Positions 50,768 through 59,815 of a stretch of DNA of 64,000 nucleotides are shown piece by piece. The stretch comes from Nocardioides speluncae. GTDB lineage: Bacteria > Actinomycetota > Actinomycetes > Propionibacteriales > Nocardioidaceae. Each line of letters begins with the position of its first letter. Within the stretch, counting starts at the first letter, position 1. The notes below the pieces were generated by a model, which made no database searches, was not told the DNA's origin, and saw only the letters and a program-made list of their open reading frames with translations. The stretch covers positions 22,108-86,107 of the forward strand of contig NZ_QEOO01000017.1 of NCBI RefSeq assembly GCF_003121585.1, read 5' to 3'. The position numbers and the translations under genes are program-made.

Positions 50768-50930
50768 TAGTGGTCACCCCCGGACGTTCTTCGAGGGTCT
50801 GAGTGGTCGGGGTGCGTGCAGCGCAAGGCGTCGGAGGGAGGCGGGCCGGTGGCCCGTCGACCGACGACAACGCAGCGATGTGCGTGCCCTGGCCGCTCAG
50901 ACCCCGATGAACTTCCGAGGGTGACCACTA
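50768..50930. repeat. MITE-like element, copy C (163 bp)
   Basis: Ends TAGTGGTCACCCCCGG ... with base 11 changed on both sides relative to copy A, keeping the ends complementary; two unpaired differences have accumulated. It sits 46 bp upstream of fasR and 172 bp upstream of the hydrolase gene, between divergent promoters. Confidence 0.9.
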
Positions 50931-50976
50931 GACCCACGAGTCGCAGTACCTGTTCTGCAGCGACTAGCCTCGTCAG

Positions 50977-52176
50977 GTGGCCAGCACCGACGAGTCCCGC
51001 CGCCGGGTCGCCGAGTCGCTCCAGCGCTCGGTCGGCGCGCTCAGCACTGCCGCCATGACCCGGATGGAGTCCGAGCTGCCGTGGTTCCGCGAGCTCAGCG
51101 CCGACAGCCGGTCCTGGGTCGGCGTGATCGTCCAGAACGGGCTGCAGGGCTTCATCGAGTGGTACGCCCACGACGGCGACCGTGCGATCGGACCGCCGGC
51201 CGCGTCCGGGCCGGCCGAGGCCGAGATCTTCAGCGCGGCGCCGCGGGCGCTGGCCGGGGTGATCACGCTGCAGCAGACGGTCCATCTGGTCCGGCTGAGC
51301 ATCGCGGCCGTGGAGAGCACCGTCGACGAGTTCCTCGACCCGGCCGACGCGCCCGGCGTACACCTGGCGATCCTGCGGTTCGGCCGCGAGCTGGCCTTCG
51401 CGACGGCCGATGTCTACGCGCACGCGGCCGAGGTCCGCGGCGCCTGGGACGCCCGGCTCGAGGCCCTGGTCGTCGACGCGGTGCTGCGGGCCGACGCTGA
51501 CGAGACCGTGCTCTCGCAGGCCAGCGCGCTGGCCTGGCAGGACCGGGGCAAGGTGTGTGTCGTCCTGGGCTCGCTGCCGGTCGAGGGCACCGAGAAGGAC
51601 GTCTTCGCCGAGGTACGGCGCACCGCCAGGTCGGCGGGCATGGACGCGCTGTGCGCCTCCCGCGGCGACCGGCTGGTCGTGGTGCTCGGCGGCGTCACCG
51701 ACCCACTCGCCGCGGCCGAGGCCATCGCCGCGCCGTTCGGGCCGGCGCCGGTGGTCGCCGGACCGCTGGCCGACGACCTCAGCCATGCCTACCAGTCCGC
51801 CCGCGCCGCCCTCTCCGGACAGCGAGCCGTATTCGGGTGGCCGGGCGCGCCGCGGCCGGTGTCCAGCGAGGACCTGCTGCCCGAACGGGCCCTCAACGGC
51901 GACGGGCACGCGCGTCGGCAGCTGGTCGAGGAGGTCTACACCCCGCTGGCGGAGGCGAAGGGCACGCTGATCGACACGATCGCGGCGTACTTCGCGCACG
52001 GCTCGGCCATCGAAGGCACCGCGCGGGCGCTGTTCGTGCACCCGAACACCGTGCGCTACCGGCTCCGGCAGGCCGCCGAGGTCACCGGCCTGACTCCCAG
52101 CAACCCGCGGGACGCGTTCGTATACCAGATCGCTCTCGGCCTGGGCCGCCTCGCCCAGCACCCGGCCCGTCTGTAG
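50977..52176 (+). CDS. fasR: PucR/CdaR-type regulator of fatty-acid synthesis (FasR)
   Basis: 399 residues. A long N-terminal ligand-binding region (LPWFRELSADSRSWVGVIVQNGLQGFIEW) and a C-terminal HTH_30 (AAYFAHGSAIEGTARALFVHPNTVRYRLRQAAEVTGL). The gene immediately precedes fabD, the position of fasR in Streptomyces and mycobacteria, where it activates the fatty-acid synthase genes in response to acyl-CoA. Identification rests on both domain order and position. Confidence 0.9.
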   Translation: MASTDESRRRVAESLQRSVGALSTAAMTRMESELPWFRELSADSRSWVGVIVQNGLQGFIEWYAHDGDRAIGPPAASGPAEAEIFSAAPRALAGVITLQQTVHLVRLSIAAVESTVDEFLDPADAPGVHLAILRFGRELAFATADVYAHAAEVRGAWDARLEALVVDAVLRADADETVLSQASALAWQDRGKVCVVLGSLPVEGTEKDVFAEVRRTARSAGMDALCASRGDRLVVVLGGVTDPLAAAEAIAAPFGPAPVVAGPLADDLSHAYQSARAALSGQRAVFGWPGAPRPVSSEDLLPERALNGDGHARRQLVEEVYTPLAEAKGTLIDTIAAYFAHGSAIEGTARALFVHPNTVRYRLRQAAEVTGLTPSNPRDAFVYQIALGLGRLAQHPARL

Positions 52177-52178
52177 GG

Positions 52179-52201
52179 AGTGTCGTGGGTCCGACGACAC
52201 T
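52179..52201. terminator. Probable fasR terminator
   Basis: AGTGTCGT and ACGACACT pair around a 7-base loop and are followed by ATTTT, 2 bp after the fasR stop. Confidence 0.6.
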
Positions 52202-52203
52202 AT

Positions 52204-52222
52204 TTTGTAGGAACCCGACAAA
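52204..52222. promoter_or_regulatory. Candidate FasR operator upstream of fabD
   Basis: TTTGT - 9 bp - ACAAA, a small inverted repeat 68 bp before the fabD start, in the only gap of the fasR - fab cluster large enough for a promoter. Assignment to FasR is inference from position. Confidence 0.4.
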
Positions 52223-52289
52223 GTTAGGACGGCAAGGTTCGTGCGCCTCTGAGGCGCGATCCGGTGCCGCGACCCGGCACAGTTGAAGC

Positions 52290-53495
52290 GTGCTCGTCAT
52301 TGTCGCTCCCGGCCAAGGTGCCCAGTCCCCCGGTTTCCTCCGTCCTTGGCTCGAGGACCCGACGTACGCCGCTCGGTTGGACTGGCTGTCCACGGTGGCC
52401 GGGCTGGACCTCGCGCACTACGGCACCGAGGCCGACGCCGACACCATCCGCGAGACCCAGATCGCGCAGCCGCTGCTGGTCGCCTCGGCGCTAGTGGCCA
52501 CCCTTCAGGTGTTCCCGCACCCGGCCGACTGGATCCCCCGGATCGGCGCCCTGGCCGGTCACAGCGTCGGCGAGCTCGGCGCGGCGGTCGGCGGCCGGGT
52601 GATCACCGCCGAGCAGGCGATGGTCCTGGTCCGCGAGCGCGGCAAGGCGATGGCCGAGGCCGCGGCGGTGACCGAGACCAGCATGACCGCGATCCTCGGC
52701 GGCGACCGCGACGAGGTGCTCGCCGTACTCGAGCGGCACGGCCTGACCGCCGCCAACGACAACGGACCCGGCCAGATCGTCGCCGCCGGCACCGTCGAGC
52801 AGCTCGCGGCGCTGGCGGCCGACCCGCCGGCCAAGGCCCGGCTGATGCCGCTGAGCGTCGCCGGCGCCTTCCACACCGAGCACATGCACCCGGCCGTCGC
52901 CCGGCTCGGTGCGCTGGCGCGCTCGGTGTCGGTGCACGACGCACGGATCCCGGTCATCTCCAACAGGGACGGCCAGGTGCTGCACCAGGGGACCGAGGTG
53001 CTGCGCCGGATCGTCACCCAGATCAGCAGCCCGGTGCGCTGGGACCTGTGCATGAACACCATGCTCGACCTCGGCGTCACCGGCATCCTCGAGATGCCGC
53101 CGGCCGGCACGCTCACCGGCATCGCACGGCGCCGATTTTCTTTGGGGGCGATGAAGGGCGTCGAGACGTTCGCGCTGAAGACACCCGACCAGCTCGACGA
53201 CGCCCGCGCCTTCTGCGACAAGCACGCCGAGGACTCCACGGCACTCGACACCTCGCCCACCTGGCGGCTGGTCGTCTCCCCCGCCAAGGGCACCTTCCGG
53301 CTCTCCGCCGAGGCCGCGGACGTCGACACGCTCGCGCCCGCGACCACCATCGGCACCGTCGCCAGCCTGCGCGACGAGATCCCGGTGACCGCACCCCACG
53401 GCGGCGACATCGTCGAGTGGCTCGTCCACGACGGCGACCTGGTCTCTCCCGGACAGCCGCTGCTCCGCCTCCACCCGCAAGGAGTCTCGTCATGA
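52290..53495 (+). CDS. fabD: Malonyl-CoA:ACP transacylase with C-terminal lipoyl/biotinyl-like domain
   Basis: FabD moves malonyl groups from CoA to ACP. 401 residues, about 90 more than usual. Residues 1-310 hold VIVAPGQGAQSPGF, GHSVGELGAAV (Ser nucleophile), and AGAFHTEHM (His). Residues ~325-398 fold-match a biotinyl/lipoyl barrel: VSPAKGTFRL, IGTVASLRDEIPVTAPHGGD, VEWLVHDGDLVSPGQPLLRL. The usual AMKM modification site reads ASLRD, so it lacks the lysine and cannot be biotinylated. GTG start; overlaps fabH by ATGA. Confidence 0.92.
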   Translation: MLVIVAPGQGAQSPGFLRPWLEDPTYAARLDWLSTVAGLDLAHYGTEADADTIRETQIAQPLLVASALVATLQVFPHPADWIPRIGALAGHSVGELGAAVGGRVITAEQAMVLVRERGKAMAEAAAVTETSMTAILGGDRDEVLAVLERHGLTAANDNGPGQIVAAGTVEQLAALAADPPAKARLMPLSVAGAFHTEHMHPAVARLGALARSVSVHDARIPVISNRDGQVLHQGTEVLRRIVTQISSPVRWDLCMNTMLDLGVTGILEMPPAGTLTGIARRRFSLGAMKGVETFALKTPDQLDDARAFCDKHAEDSTALDTSPTWRLVVSPAKGTFRLSAEAADVDTLAPATTIGTVASLRDEIPVTAPHGGDIVEWLVHDGDLVSPGQPLLRLHPQGVSS

Positions 53496-54493
53496 CCGCA
53501 CTGGGTTCCGTCCAAGGCTCGCCGCACACCCGCCTCCTCGGGGTCGGGAGCTACCGGCCCAGCCGGATCGTCCCGAACTCCGAGGTGATCGAGGCGATCG
53601 ACTCCAGCGACGAGTGGATCCAGCAGCGCTCCGGGATCAAGCAGCGCCGCTGGGCCACCGACGAAGAGACCGTCGAGATGATGTCGATCGAGGCCTCCCG
53701 CGGCGCGATCGAGGAGGCCGGCATCCAGCCGGAGCAGATCGACGCCGTGGTGGTCGCCACCGTCACCCACCTGCTCCAGACGCCGGCGCTCGCGCCGATG
53801 CTGGCCCACAAGCTCGGCACCCAGCGCGCCGCGGCGTTCGACATCTCCGCCGCCTGCGCCGGCTTCTGCCACGGCATCGCGCTGGGCTCCGACATGGTCC
53901 GCGCGGGCTCGGCCCGCCACGTACTGGCGATCGGCGTGGAGCGGCTCTCCGACATCACCAACCCGCTCGACCGGGGTACGGCGTTCATCTTCGCCGACGG
54001 CGCCGGCGCCGCGGTGATCGGTCCGTCCGACGAGCCCGGGATCGGGCCGGTCGTGTGGGGCTCCGACGGCGAGCAGTACGACCTGATCACCCAGACCGAG
54101 GACTGGCGGTACGCCATCCAGTGTGCAAGCCCGCACATGCCGACGCTTGCGATGCAGGGCAACCAGGTGTTCCGCTGGGCCGCCTTCGAGATGGCCAAGA
54201 TCGCCCAGCAGGCGCTCGACCGCGCCGGCGTCAGCGTCGACGACCTCGACGTGTTCGTCCCCCACCAGGCCAACATGCGCATCACCGACGCGATGGCCCG
54301 GGCCATGAAGCTCCCCGACCACGTCAAGATCGCTCGCGACATCGCCGAGCAGGGGAACACCTCCGCCGCCTCCATCCCGCTCGCGCTGGACCGGATGCGG
54401 GAGGACGGGGAGGCGAAGAGCGGCGACATCGCGCTGTTCATCGCCTTCGGCGCAGGCCTGGCGTACGCCGCCCAGGTCGTCGTCGTTCCCTGA
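53492..54493 (+). CDS. fabH: Beta-ketoacyl-ACP synthase III
   Basis: 333 residues. FabH condenses a short acyl-CoA with malonyl-ACP to start type II fatty-acid synthesis. Catalytic Cys in ISAACAGFCHG, His in FVPHQANMRI and Asn in AEQGNTSAAS. The acyl starter (acetyl or branched) cannot be decided from the sequence alone. Coupled to fabD. Confidence 0.95.
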   Translation: MTALGSVQGSPHTRLLGVGSYRPSRIVPNSEVIEAIDSSDEWIQQRSGIKQRRWATDEETVEMMSIEASRGAIEEAGIQPEQIDAVVVATVTHLLQTPALAPMLAHKLGTQRAAAFDISAACAGFCHGIALGSDMVRAGSARHVLAIGVERLSDITNPLDRGTAFIFADGAGAAVIGPSDEPGIGPVVWGSDGEQYDLITQTEDWRYAIQCASPHMPTLAMQGNQVFRWAAFEMAKIAQQALDRAGVSVDDLDVFVPHQANMRITDAMARAMKLPDHVKIARDIAEQGNTSAASIPLALDRMREDGEAKSGDIALFIAFGAGLAYAAQVVVVP

Positions 54494-54554
54494 CCCGTAC
54501 CCGCAGTTCGCACCACCCAACAAAGAAGAAGCCCAACCAAGAGAAGGAAGCCAG

Positions 54555-54800
54555 ATGGCAACCACCGAAGAGATCCGCGCCGACCTCGCCGAGATCGTCA
54601 ACGAGATCGCCGGCATCCCCGCCGACGACGTCCAGCTCGACAAGTCGTTCGTGGACGACCTCGATGTCGACTCCCTCTCGATGGTCGAGGTCGTCGTCGC
54701 CGCCGAGGAGAAGTTCGGCGTGGAGATCCCCGACGACCAGGTCAAGAACCTCAAGACCGTCGGCGACGCGGTCTCGTTCATCGAGAACGCGACGGCCTGA
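54555..54800 (+). CDS. acpP: Acyl carrier protein
   Basis: 81 residues, acidic. The phosphopantetheine attachment motif is LDVDSLSMVEVV, whose Ser carries the prosthetic group. GAAGGAAG precedes the ATG. It holds the growing chain for FabH and FabF encoded on each side. Confidence 0.97.
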   Translation: MATTEEIRADLAEIVNEIAGIPADDVQLDKSFVDDLDVDSLSMVEVVVAAEEKFGVEIPDDQVKNLKTVGDAVSFIENATA

Positions 54801-54859
54801 CCCCGGTCCGATCACCAGGCGGCCTGACCGGCCGCCACAAGCTCCGAAGGAAGAGTCAC

Positions 54860-56092
54860 ATGCCTCTCAAGAGAGTCGTCATCACCGGCCTCGGCGCTAC
54901 CTCGCCGGTCGGCGGCGACGTGCCGAGCACCTGGTCCGCCCTCCTCGAAGGCCGGTCCGGCGTGACCGCGCTGACCGATGACTGGGCCGAGCCGCTGGCC
55001 GCCCGGATCGCCGCCAAGGTCGCGGTCGAGCCGGGCGAGGTCCTGGACCGGGTCAAGGCCCGCCGGATGGACCGCTCGACACAGCTGGCCATGGTGGCCG
55101 CGGAAGAGGCATGGGCCGACGCGAAGCTGGACGACGCCGTCGACCCCGAGCGCCTGGCCGTGGCCGTGGCCTCGGGGATCGGCGGGGTCACCACGCTGCT
55201 GGCCAACTACGACTCGCTGCTGGAGAAGGGGCCGCGCCGGGTCTCCCCGCTGGCGATCCCCATGCTGATGCCGAACTCCCCCGCCGCGACCATCGGTCTG
55301 CGGATCGGCGCGAAGGCCGGCGTCCACACGCCGGTGTCGGCGTGCGCGTCCGGCAACGAGGCGATCGCGCTCGGCATCGACCTGATCCGGCTCGGCCGGG
55401 CCGACGTCGTGGTGGTCGGTGGCACCGAGGCCGCCGTACACGCGCTGCCGATGGCCGCCTTCGGCCAGATGATGGCGCTGTCCAAGCGCAACGACGACCC
55501 GGAGGCCGCCTCGCGGCCGTGGGACAAGGGACGCGACGGCTTCGTGCTCGGCGAGGGTGCGGCGGTCATGGTCCTGGAGTCGGCCGAGCACGCCGCGGCC
55601 CGCGGCGCCGAGGTGTACGCCGAGGCAGCGGGCGCTGGGATCACCTCCGACTCCCACGACATCGCGCAGCCCGACCCGGCCGGGCTCGGCGCCACCCGGG
55701 CGATGAAGCGAGCGCTGATCGAGTCCGAACTCGCGGCCACCGACATCGCCCACATCAACGCCCACGCCACCTCCACCCCGCAGGGCGACGTGGCCGAGGC
55801 CGCCGCCATCCGCAACGCGCTCGGCGCGGCTGCCGACGGCACCGTGCTGACCTCCACCAAGTCGATGACCGGACACCTCCTCGGCGGTGCCGGCGCTCTC
55901 GAGTCGGTGGCCACCGTGCTCGCGCTGCACCACCGGGTGATCCCCCCGACGATCAACCTCGACGACCCCGAGGACATCGGCCTCGACATCGCGGACAAGC
56001 CCCGCGATCTCCCGGCCGGGGACCTCGCAGCGCTCAACAACTCGTTCGGCTTCGGCGGCCACAACGTCGCCGTCGCATTCCGCAGCGCCTGA
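54860..56092 (+). CDS. fabF: Beta-ketoacyl-ACP synthase II
   Basis: 410 residues. Elongating condensing enzyme: VITGLGATSPVGGD start, active-site Cys in VSACASGNEAIALG, His in INAHATSTPQGD and KSMTGHLLGGAGALE, ending NSFGFGGHNVAVAFR. It extends acyl-ACP by two carbons using malonyl-ACP. The family includes KasA of mycobacteria; a second Kas gene is not present here. Confidence 0.95.
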   Translation: MPLKRVVITGLGATSPVGGDVPSTWSALLEGRSGVTALTDDWAEPLAARIAAKVAVEPGEVLDRVKARRMDRSTQLAMVAAEEAWADAKLDDAVDPERLAVAVASGIGGVTTLLANYDSLLEKGPRRVSPLAIPMLMPNSPAATIGLRIGAKAGVHTPVSACASGNEAIALGIDLIRLGRADVVVVGGTEAAVHALPMAAFGQMMALSKRNDDPEAASRPWDKGRDGFVLGEGAAVMVLESAEHAAARGAEVYAEAAGAGITSDSHDIAQPDPAGLGATRAMKRALIESELAATDIAHINAHATSTPQGDVAEAAAIRNALGAAADGTVLTSTKSMTGHLLGGAGALESVATVLALHHRVIPPTINLDDPEDIGLDIADKPRDLPAGDLAALNNSFGFGGHNVAVAFRSA

Positions 56093-56117
56093 CCCGGCCT
56101 ACGAGCAGAGGAGCCCC

Positions 56118-57584
56118 ATGACCACCACGAGCACTCCCGCAGCTACCGTCCCATCACAAGCAAAGCCAGCCAAGCTCCCCCGCGAACAAGACCCGCGCAA
56201 CCCGAACCACCGGCTCGCCGCGCTCTTCGACCCTGGCACTCTCCAGCTGATCAGCGAGGACTCTGCTGACGGGGGCTCCGGGATGCTCGCCGCGGTCGGC
56301 AAGATCGACGGCGCGGAGGTGGTCGCGTTCTGCTCCGACGCCACCGTCATGGGCGGTGCCATGGGCGACGTCGGCTGCAAGGTCGTGGTCCGTGCCTACC
56401 ACCGGGCGATGGCCGACGGGGTCCCGATCATCGGCCTGTGGCACTCCGGCGGCGCCCGGCTCGCCGAGGGCGTGCTCTCCCTGCACGCCGTCGGCCAGAT
56501 CTTCCACGCGATGACCCAGGCGTCCGGCAAGATCCCGCAGATCTCGGTGGTGCTCGGCCCGGCCGCGGGCGGCGCGGCGTACGGCCCGGCGCTGACCGAC
56601 GTGGTCATCCTCGGCCCCGAGGGCCGGATCTTCGTGACCGGCCCGGACGTGGTCCGCTCGGTCACCGGCGAGGACGTCGACATGCTCCGGCTCGGCGGAC
56701 CCGAGCCGCACGGCCGGCGCTCCGGCGTCGTCCACGTGCTGACCGAGACCGAGGAGGACGCGCTCGGCCGGGCCCGGGCCATCGCCTCCTTGCTCGGCGC
56801 CCAGGGCTCGCTCGAGGTCGACAAGGTCCAGGACACCGACCTCGAGGCGATCCTGCCGGAGTCCAAGAAGCGCGCGTACGACGTCCACCCGCTCGTCGAG
56901 GCGATCCTCGACGAGGGCACGATGCAGGAGCTGCACGCCCGCTGGGCCCCCAACATCGTCACCGCGCTAGGCCGGCTCGGTGGCCGGAGCGTCGGCGTGG
57001 TCGCCAACAACCCGCTCCGGCTCGGCGGCTGCCTGGACTCGCTGTCGGCGGAGAAGGCGTCCCGCTTCGTGCGGATGTGCGACGCGTTCGGCATCCCCCT
57101 CGTCGTCCTCGTCGACGTCCCCGGCTACCTCCCGGGCGTCAGCCAGGAGTGGGACGGCGTGGTCCGCCGCGGCGCCAAGCTGCTGCACGCGTTCGGCGAG
57201 TGCGTGGTGCCGCGGGTGACGCTGGTGACCCGCAAGACGTACGGCGGCGCCTACATCGCGATGAACTCCCGCTCCCTCGGCGCCACCCGTGTCTTCGCCT
57301 GGCCGGGCGCGGAGGTGGCCGTGATGGGCGCGGTAGCCGCGATCCGGATCCTGCACCGGCGCAAGCTCGCCGAGGTGGCCCCCGACATCCGCCCGCAGAT
57401 CGAGGCCGAGCTGGCCGCCGAGCACGAGCGGATCGCCGGCGGTGTCGACAAGGCCGTCGAGATCGGCGTGGTCGACGAGGTCGTCGAGCCCGCCGTCACC
57501 CGCTCCGCCCTCGCGCGCGCCATCGCCGACGCGACGTACCACGACGGCGTCCGCCGTGGAGCGCATGGAAATATCCCGCTGTGA
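56118..57584 (+). CDS. accD: Acyl-CoA carboxylase carboxyltransferase (beta) subunit
   Basis: 488 residues, AccD6-like by position at the end of the fab operon. Two crotonase-type halves: CSDATVMGGAMGDVGCKVVV and GGARLAEGV with GPAAGGAAYGPALTD (acyl-CoA site), then ARFVRMCDAFGIPLVVLVDVPGYLPG and KTYGGAYIAMNSRSLGA (biotin site). It transfers carboxyl from biotin to acetyl- or propionyl-CoA, giving malonyl-CoA for FabD. The alpha (biotin) subunit is encoded elsewhere. Confidence 0.93.
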   Translation: MTTTSTPAATVPSQAKPAKLPREQDPRNPNHRLAALFDPGTLQLISEDSADGGSGMLAAVGKIDGAEVVAFCSDATVMGGAMGDVGCKVVVRAYHRAMADGVPIIGLWHSGGARLAEGVLSLHAVGQIFHAMTQASGKIPQISVVLGPAAGGAAYGPALTDVVILGPEGRIFVTGPDVVRSVTGEDVDMLRLGGPEPHGRRSGVVHVLTETEEDALGRARAIASLLGAQGSLEVDKVQDTDLEAILPESKKRAYDVHPLVEAILDEGTMQELHARWAPNIVTALGRLGGRSVGVVANNPLRLGGCLDSLSAEKASRFVRMCDAFGIPLVVLVDVPGYLPGVSQEWDGVVRRGAKLLHAFGECVVPRVTLVTRKTYGGAYIAMNSRSLGATRVFAWPGAEVAVMGAVAAIRILHRRKLAEVAPDIRPQIEAELAAEHERIAGGVDKAVEIGVVDEVVEPAVTRSALARAIADATYHDGVRRGAHGNIPL

Positions 57585-57603
57585 GCGGGGCCCGAAGGGT
57601 CGG

Positions 57604-58647
57604 CTACGTGCTGAGCCGCTGATTTAGGAACGCCACAGTCCGCTCCATCGACAGCGGCCACTGCGGGCCGAAGGCGTGCTCCTCGCCGTCGTACACCTGG
57701 TAGTCGACGTCGACGCCGGCCTGTCGCATCGCGCGGACGGTCTGCCGGCTCCAGCGGATCGGGCAGCTGTCGTCGGAGGTGCCGTGGTGGAGCAGCACGG
57801 GCTCGGTGATCTGGTCGAAGAAGGTCCGCGGGCTGACGTTGCGCCAGAACTCACCGCCGTCGTTCGGGTCGCCATACGCGTCGATGATCTGCTGGGCAAT
57901 GCCGGACCGGCCCGGGTCGTCCCGGATCCAGCGGTTGAAGTTGTCGGCGGTCTTCGAGCTGACCGGTGCGAAGACCACGCCGGCGTCGACCAGCCCGGGC
58001 GCGACCGTGAGCGCGTTGTAGATCACGCCGCCGCCCATCGACCGCCCGAGCAGCCCGATCTGCTCGTCGGCCACGGGTCCCTTCCAGGCGCGCAGGGCGA
58101 GTACGGCGTTGATGACGTCCTCGGTGTAGCCGAGCCGCAGGTCGCGCTCGGCACGCGGCGCAGGGTCGGACTGGGCGTGGTTGCGGTAGTCGACGTGCAG
58201 CGTGATGTAGCCGGCGTTCGCGAGGTAGTCCTGCTCGCGCCGCAGCCCCTGTCCGTTGACGTAGATGTCGGGGTCGATGTAGCCGTGCGCCAGCACCAGC
58301 GCGGGGAACGGCCCAGGCCCGCGCGGCACGTTCATCAGCCCGGAGATCCGCAGCCGGCCGCTGCGGTAGACCACCCGGTGCTGGGTGTACGCCGCGGCGC
58401 TGGCCACCTCCTCGACCTGCCGCAGCCCGCGGCCGTCGTACTCCTTGTCCATCAGCGCGGGCAGCGAGACAGGGTGATGCGGCATCACGGACGCCGGCGG
58501 GGATGCCGAGTGCGACGGCTCAGCGGCAGAAGTAGGGCTGGATCCGCTCGGCGAGCTCCCCGGCTTGGGCGCCGCCTCCGGATCGTCGGCTGAGCAGGCA
58601 GCCAGCGTCAGCATCCCCGCTACCAGGACAGCCGTCGTGCGCCGCAC
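57604..58647 (-). CDS. Lipoprotein alpha/beta hydrolase (S9-like)
   Basis: 347 residues. The lipobox LAAC at residue 18 and a Ser/Pro-rich linker show a membrane-attached exported protein. The hydrolase domain (about 90-347) has GRSMGGGVIYNAL (Ser), HGTSDDSCPIRWS (Asp) and YDGEEHAFG (His), like prolyl-oligopeptidase and acyl-esterase relatives. It likely cleaves an external ester or peptide. Confidence 0.87.
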   Translation of the reverse strand: MRRTTAVLVAGMLTLAACSADDPEAAPKPGSSPSGSSPTSAAEPSHSASPPASVMPHHPVSLPALMDKEYDGRGLRQVEEVASAAAYTQHRVVYRSGRLRISGLMNVPRGPGPFPALVLAHGYIDPDIYVNGQGLRREQDYLANAGYITLHVDYRNHAQSDPAPRAERDLRLGYTEDVINAVLALRAWKGPVADEQIGLLGRSMGGGVIYNALTVAPGLVDAGVVFAPVSSKTADNFNRWIRDDPGRSGIAQQIIDAYGDPNDGGEFWRNVSPRTFFDQITEPVLLHHGTSDDSCPIRWSRQTVRAMRQAGVDVDYQVYDGEEHAFGPQWPLSMERTVAFLNQRLST

Positions 58648-58670
58648 CCTCCCAGTGTGCCCTCATGTCA

Positions 58671-59738
58671 CTAGACCCGGGTCAGATCGCGCGGCTTCTT
58701 CGGGCCGCGGAGCGGCGTACCGACATCATGCATGTGCCGCAGCGCGATCGCGTAGGACTCCAGCAGCCCCGCCTCGGCGTACGCCACGCCCCGCTCGGCG
58801 CAGAACCGCTTGACGATCGGCTGCGCCAGCCGCAGGTTCGGGCACGGCATGCTCGGGAACAGGTGGTGCTCGATCTGGTAGTTGAGCCCGCCGACGGCGA
58901 TGTCGGTGACCGGGCCACCGGTGACGTTGCGCGAGGTCAGCACCTGCTTGCGCAGGAAGTCGAGCTGCTCGCCGTCGCGCAGCGTCGGCATCCCCTTGTG
59001 GTTCGGCGCGAACGAGCAGCCGAGGTAGACGCCGAGCAGTCCCTGCTGGACCAGGATGAAGGCCAGCGCCATCCCCGGCGACAGCACCGTGAAGACGATG
59101 CTCAGGTAGCCCACAGCGTGCGCCGCCAGCAGCCCCGCCTCCCAGCGCCGTGCCCGCAGCCCCGGCCTGAGTACGGCGCGAACGCTGGAGACGTGCAGGT
59201 TGAAGGCCTCCAGGGTGAGCAGCGGGAAGAACAGCCAGGCCTCGTACTTCCCGATGAACCTCGCCACGCCGCGAGCCTGGACCGCCTGGTGCTGCGACCA
59301 GACGAGCAGGTCGGGCGACACGTCGGGGTCGAGCTCCTCGTGGTTGGGGTTGGCGTGGTGCCGGGTGTGCTTGTCCATCCACCAGCCGTAGCTCATGCCG
59401 ACGCCGAGGTTGCCGACGATCCGGCCGGCGACCTCGCTCGGTCGGCGGGTGCGGAAGACCTGCCGGTGCGCGATGTCGTGGGCGAGCAGCGCCAGCTGGG
59501 CGAAGACCACCGCCAGCCCGGCCGCCGCGAGCAGGGTCCACCAGGAGCTGCCGATCAGCACGAACCCGACCCAGCCGGCGACGAAAGCCGTGCCGACCAG
59601 CGCGAACCGCAGTGCGTAGTACGCCGGTCTGCGGTCCAGCAGCCCGGCGTCCTCGATGCGGCGGCGCAGCTCGGCGAAGTCGGATCCGCCTGCCGTACGG
59701 CGGCCGCTGGGGACAGAGACAAGGGCATCGGTGGTCAT
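58671..59738 (-). CDS. Membrane fatty-acid desaturase
   Basis: 355 residues. Three histidine boxes bind the di-iron centre: HDIAH (about 87), HTRHH (about 123) and QIEHH (about 288). The Q in the third box is typical of front-end and acyl-lipid desaturases. Four predicted membrane helices lie between them. It introduces a double bond into acyl chains of membrane lipids; position unknown. In the same region as the fab operon but on the other strand. Confidence 0.92.
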   Translation of the reverse strand: MTTDALVSVPSGRRTAGGSDFAELRRRIEDAGLLDRRPAYYALRFALVGTAFVAGWVGFVLIGSSWWTLLAAAGLAVVFAQLALLAHDIAHRQVFRTRRPSEVAGRIVGNLGVGMSYGWWMDKHTRHHANPNHEELDPDVSPDLLVWSQHQAVQARGVARFIGKYEAWLFFPLLTLEAFNLHVSSVRAVLRPGLRARRWEAGLLAAHAVGYLSIVFTVLSPGMALAFILVQQGLLGVYLGCSFAPNHKGMPTLRDGEQLDFLRKQVLTSRNVTGGPVTDIAVGGLNYQIEHHLFPSMPCPNLRLAQPIVKRFCAERGVAYAEAGLLESYAIALRHMHDVGTPLRGPKKPRDLTRV

Positions 59739-59815
59739 GCCTCGAGTCTTGGCGGCCGCCGAGGCCGCGGCGATGGCTCCAGTACCCCGGCCGGGGTAGG
59801 GCCAGACCCCCTATC

